From DASWJZ01 sp964487455 (lineage in GTDB: Bacteria; Pseudomonadota; Alphaproteobacteria; Rhizobiales; Afifellaceae): a stretch of 25,979 bases of DNA. Shown here piece after piece: positions 23,173-25,979 of this stretch. The translations under genes were made by a program, and so were the position numbers. The stretch's first letter is position 1. Each line of letters opens with the position of its first letter. Under the pieces are notes generated by a model. That model worked only from the letters and a program-made list of their open reading frames with translations, did not search any database and was not told the origin of the DNA. Location: NCBI GenBank assembly GCA_964487455.1, contig CAZARE010000319.1, positions 1 to 25,979 on the forward strand, read 5' to 3'.

Positions 23173-24092
23173 CTAGCCGGATGCCCCGCCGTGCCTGTGG
23201 CGACGGTGCGCAATTCACGTACGCCGCGCTTAAGAGCCGAATGCGCCGGCCTGCCGGTTCGCTTCATTTGCTCTGCAATCCACCTCGCATGCACCAACCT
23301 GATTTCCACAGGGAGCCACGGCAGCTTCAAAGCCTGGGCGATGGCCGTTCGATGCTTACCGCCAAGATGGCGGACTATTTCGCCGTCGGCTGTGATCGCC
23401 ACGCCAATATCGCGCTCGCGAGAGTCGAAGGCTGGGGATCGAACCTTTCGGTGCTTGACCCGTAGCCGGTGGAAAGCGCCTGAGGCCCGACGACGAACGA
23501 CGCCACGCATGCGGGCGCTTTCGATGAGGTCCCGGCAGTAGTCGAAATAGGCCTCAACCTCCTTTGCGCTGGTGATCGGCACACCGTTGCGGCTTCCGGG
23601 GCGGCCCAGCTCGATCGCATAAACGAGATTGCGGTACGCGCGAGTGTCGCGATAATCAGAGCCGGCCGCGACCAGTTCGCACATTTCGCGGTGGATCGGA
23701 GATCGGTCGATCGGAGAAAGCACGGCGCTCCAATCAGCGGCATCCAGGAATGAAGTGCCCGTCCACCTGGTGCCGCGGTGGTCGACGACATAGTCGCTGA
23801 GGCGGCGCGTCAAGCTTGCCGGGTCGACCTCGAGCTGCAGCGATGCTCCGAAATACCAAACCGCGTGCTCGGAAGGCACGTTGGTCGCCGTCGCGTCATC
23901 CAGGAGCTGCGCGACCGCCCGGTCGAACCGGCGCGGAAAAACGAGCCGCGAGCCGAATATGGGGGCGCCGAGCCTTGCGAATATGGGGCTCCGGGCGCTT
24001 GCCGACGCGTGCATGTCGCGCGGCGCGGGCCGGTACGCGACGGACCAACCCGCTTCCCGCCCGTCCGCCCCGCCCTTGTCATGGAAATTCAT
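23169..24092 (-). CDS. Hypothetical protein with ParB/sulfiredoxin-like G-x-H-R motif
   Basis: I do not recognise this 307-residue protein by name. From ATG 24092 it has an arginine-rich, low-hydrophobicity sequence with no signal peptide or membrane segment. Near the C-terminus the stretch DGEIVRHLGGKHRTAIAQ, followed by ALKLPWLPVEI, resembles the core of ParB/Srx-fold domains (a strand, G-x-H-R, a helix, then a strand with PV). That fold binds nucleotides in ParB, sulfiredoxin and some kinases. It lies between a glycosyltransferase and kpsC, downstream of kpsC on the same strand across 153 bp, so a role linked to polysaccharide production is possible. A later start, ATG 27 codons in, cannot be excluded; neither start has a strong ribosome-binding site. 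Confidence 0.65.
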   Translation of the reverse strand: MNFHDKGGADGREAGWSVAYRPAPRDMHASASARSPIFARLGAPIFGSRLVFPRRFDRAVAQLLDDATATNVPSEHAVWYFGASLQLEVDPASLTRRLSDYVVDHRGTRWTGTSFLDAADWSAVLSPIDRSPIHREMCELVAAGSDYRDTRAYRNLVYAIELGRPGSRNGVPITSAKEVEAYFDYCRDLIESARMRGVVRRRASGAFHRLRVKHRKVRSPAFDSRERDIGVAITADGEIVRHLGGKHRTAIAQALKLPWLPVEIRLVHARWIAEQMKRTGRPAHSALKRGVRELRTVATGTAGHPAS

Positions 24093-24194
24093 AAGGATCA
24101 GTCTGCGAGGACACTTCGCGGGCTACCCGTACGCACGCGATGCTTCTGCCCCAGCGAGGGATCGGCCGCAACCCTGATTTTCTCATGCCCCCCG

Positions 24195-24289
24195 GCGCGC
24201 CCACCTGTGCGCCGCATGCCCCATGTGCGCGCCCACCTGCGCACCTCATGTCCCCCGGCGCGCCAACCTGCGCACCGCATGGCCTATGT
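24195..24289. repeat. Imperfect tandem repeat, three ~31-32-bp units, spanning the kpsC 3' end
   Basis: GCGCGCC(C/A)ACCTG starts at 24195, 24227 and 24258, giving periods of 32 and 31 bp. Units 1 and 3 are more alike: over 24184-24228 against 24247-24291 (63-bp offset) I count 6 mismatches in 45. Unit 3 lies inside the last codons of the kpsC-like gene, while units 1 and most of 2 lie beyond its stop codon. This suggests local slippage expansion from the coding end into the intergenic gap. Confidence 0.8.
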
Positions 24290-25979
24290 GCAGCGCCCGC
24301 GCAGTGGAGATCTGCGCAAGCCGGATCATCCGCTCCACCCGCGTGCGCCGTCGCCCGCCCTCGGCGGCAAGACGCTCGATGAGGAGCTCAGGCCCGCAGA
24401 CAAGCCCGCTGACCGGGTCGAGATAGCGCGGGTAGAGGATCAGAGCCGCCGCCACCAGCTCGTCGAGCGAGCGCCGGCGGGTCCGGCGCCCCACCGGATA
24501 GAGGTCCTCCGTCAGCCCCCAGCCGGCATAGAAGGGCTGGCCATGGGTGGTGACGGGCTTGCCGCGGATGAGCGCCTCGAACCCGGCCAGCGACGTCATC
24601 GTCTCCACCCGGTCCGCAATGCCGATCAGCGTCAGGATGGGCGCGTTGGTGACGATCCGGTCAGCGAACGCAGCCGCTCGCCGCGCCGGCACGCGGCCGC
24701 GCCGAATCCCGGCCTCGACGTCGGGGTGCGGCTTGTAGAGCACGAAGGCGTCCGGGTGGCGACGACGAACCGCCTCCAGGAGCTCGATATTATGCTTCAG
24801 CGCGGGCGAGCCCCGCTGGATCGACGCGTCGTCTTCGACCTGCCCCGGGACAAGGACGAGCGGCCGTCCGCCGCTCTCCACATGGACGTTGCCGCTCAGC
24901 GCGACGTTGTACTTGGTTGTGCCAACCGCGACCAAGCGCTCGCGCAGCCTGTGCGCCCGCTCAAGGAGATCCGCCGGGAACTCGGCCTCCTCCAACATGA
25001 CCTCCAGATCGCTCGGCCGCCTCGAATCGTAGAAGATGCCGCGGCTGTCGAAGACCAGCGACATGGGAAGCACGAAGGTGGCGCCAAGCCCCGCCGAGCG
25101 GATAAAGCCGTCCTCTACCTGCTCCAGCGCAATTCCGGCCTCCGCGCAGGCGCCCTCAAGCCGCGCGTTGTCGCGCGATGCCCAGGCCACGATTCGCCCC
25201 CCTCGCCGCCTCGCGGCATCGAGCGCGGCGGAGATTTCTCCCACATATGCCGGAGCGCCGGCCGGCCCCTCGAGCATGCGGTCGAGCGAATGCCGTTTCC
25301 ATCGCGAAATCCGGTAGCAGACGGCCGGGCGCGCCTGCTCCACAAAGCGGTCGCGCATCCAAGCCAGCTGCGCGGCCGCCTCCTCAAAGACGATCTCGTG
25401 GCGCGAGTAGGCGTCGAAATAGTGCGCGTAGCGCAGAAAGTAGGCAGCGAAGAGCTCCAAGGGCGTCGCCGAGCGCTGTCGGCCGACAGCGAGGCGGCGA
25501 TCGTCGGTGAACCCCCAACCGGCGTAGAAGGGCGAACCGAACGTGACCACGCGCTTTCCGGCGAGTGCCGCCTCAAAGCCCATCCCCGAAGAAACCGTGT
25601 AAACGGCGTCCACCGCGTCGAGCAGCGACCACGGATTGACGGGATCGGCGACGATACTCAGACGGTCGCCGGAGGACACCCCGGTCAAGTATCCGCGCCG
25701 CCGCCCCGATACCACGTCGGGGTGCTGTTTGACGACGATCTCGGCGTTCGGATTCTCTGCCGCCGCCGCCGCGAGCATGTCGCGGAACGCCCCCTCGTCG
25801 GCCAGAGCGCCGGCGATCGACGCATCCCCGTACACCTGATCGAGGACCAAGACACGCCGGCTTCCGCCGCGCAACCGCATCTCGTCGGGGGAGCGGTCGG
25901 GCCCGGCATTGTACTTGGAAAGCCTGAGTCGCAGCAGGGTGGCGACCGCTGACTTGGCTCGCTCGGCCACAGCACCATC
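24246..25979 (-). CDS. kpsC: KpsC-like capsular polysaccharide protein (beta-Kdo transferase), 5' end outside window
   Basis: The frame is open to the right edge, giving 577 visible residues; KpsC proteins have about 670, so only the N-terminal part is missing. Two homologous halves are apparent. Each has SKYN or TKYN, a V(L)VLxxQVxxDAS block, a K(Q/P)HPDV block and an FYAGWG(F/L)T block. The second half also has VEDGFIRSAGLG. This duplicated layout is the hallmark of KpsC, which builds the Kdo linker that anchors capsule or related surface polysaccharides at the cytoplasmic face of the inner membrane. A GTG at 25970 is an internal codon rather than the start, because the first KYN motif would normally be preceded by about 100 residues or more of domain. 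The final codons fall in a tandem repeat. Confidence 0.9.
   Translation of the reverse strand, partial: DGAVAERAKSAVATLLRLRLSKYNAGPDRSPDEMRLRGGSRRVLVLDQVYGDASIAGALADEGAFRDMLAAAAAENPNAEIVVKQHPDVVSGRRRGYLTGVSSGDRLSIVADPVNPWSLLDAVDAVYTVSSGMGFEAALAGKRVVTFGSPFYAGWGFTDDRRLAVGRQRSATPLELFAAYFLRYAHYFDAYSRHEIVFEEAAAQLAWMRDRFVEQARPAVCYRISRWKRHSLDRMLEGPAGAPAYVGEISAALDAARRRGGRIVAWASRDNARLEGACAEAGIALEQVEDGFIRSAGLGATFVLPMSLVFDSRGIFYDSRRPSDLEVMLEEAEFPADLLERAHRLRERLVAVGTTKYNVALSGNVHVESGGRPLVLVPGQVEDDASIQRGSPALKHNIELLEAVRRRHPDAFVLYKPHPDVEAGIRRGRVPARRAAAFADRIVTNAPILTLIGIADRVETMTSLAGFEALIRGKPVTTHGQPFYAGWGLTEDLYPVGRRTRRRSLDELVAAALILYPRYLDPVSGLVCGPELLIERLAAEGGRRRTRVERMIRLAQISTARALHIGHAVRRLARRGT

Noticed and set aside
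24195..24291. Possible CRISPR array
   Set aside because: The three units are contiguous and imperfect with no unique spacers, partly coding, and no cas gene is present.
23778..25952. 724-codon open frame on the plus strand opposite kpsC
   Set aside because: It is antisense to a clear two-domain KpsC sequence, has an Arg/Pro/Gly-rich composition typical of high-GC shadow frames, and shows no domain.

Overview
The window is high-GC DNA (around 60-65 % by eye), densely packed, with two short SDR/MDR remnants and no RNA gene that I could see. Several traits point to an alphaproteobacterium of the Rhizobiales (Hyphomicrobiales) type: multiple TRAP transporters, an AcnX-type dehydratase, a KpsC-type capsule protein, and the palindromic repeat at 1130-1281 built around CTCAT-CCTGAGGTGC. 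No gene pins down a genus.

Layout. (1) 1-8713 is a catabolic island. A leftward operon (FAD-dependent oxidoreductase, AcnX large subunit, AcnX small subunit, IlvD/Edd dehydratase cut by the window edge) diverges from a rightward one (DctP-type binding protein, DctQ, DctM, zinc alcohol dehydrogenase). The obvious reading is import and stepwise oxidation/dehydration of an organic acid; the substrate cannot be read from the sequence. (2) 8727-9126 is decayed DNA: the head of a short-chain dehydrogenase joined to the frameshifted tail of a different, zinc-type dehydrogenase. (3) 9140-10711 is a nitrogen module, amtB followed by glnK, in the reverse of the usual gene order.

(4) 10929-21979 is a second metabolic island. 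It holds a citrate-synthase-fold protein (usually annotated citryl-CoA lyase) with two of three catalytic positions changed, a short MetE-like protein behind a second DctPQM TRAP system, a third transporter of the TAXI type reading away from it, and a leftward pair made of an ACMSD-like amidohydrolase and a ThDP-dependent enzyme. Three TRAP systems of two classes therefore lie within about 15 kb.

(5) 22162-25979 is a cell-surface polysaccharide region: a GT-B-like glycosyltransferase, an unrecognised protein with a ParB/sulfiredoxin-like G-x-H-R motif, and the C-terminal six-sevenths or so of a two-domain KpsC-like protein whose 3' end runs into a short tandem repeat.

Three pairs of converging genes overlap at their 3' ends (4, 19 and 4 bp), leaving no room for terminators between them. 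Both DctPQM systems carry a strong inverted repeat at the junction from binding protein to small permease subunit. I found no CRISPR array, insertion sequence, phage gene or recognised defence system. The most interesting material is the pair of uncharacterised catabolic islands, the altered citrate-synthase-like enzyme and the SDR/MDR deletion scar.
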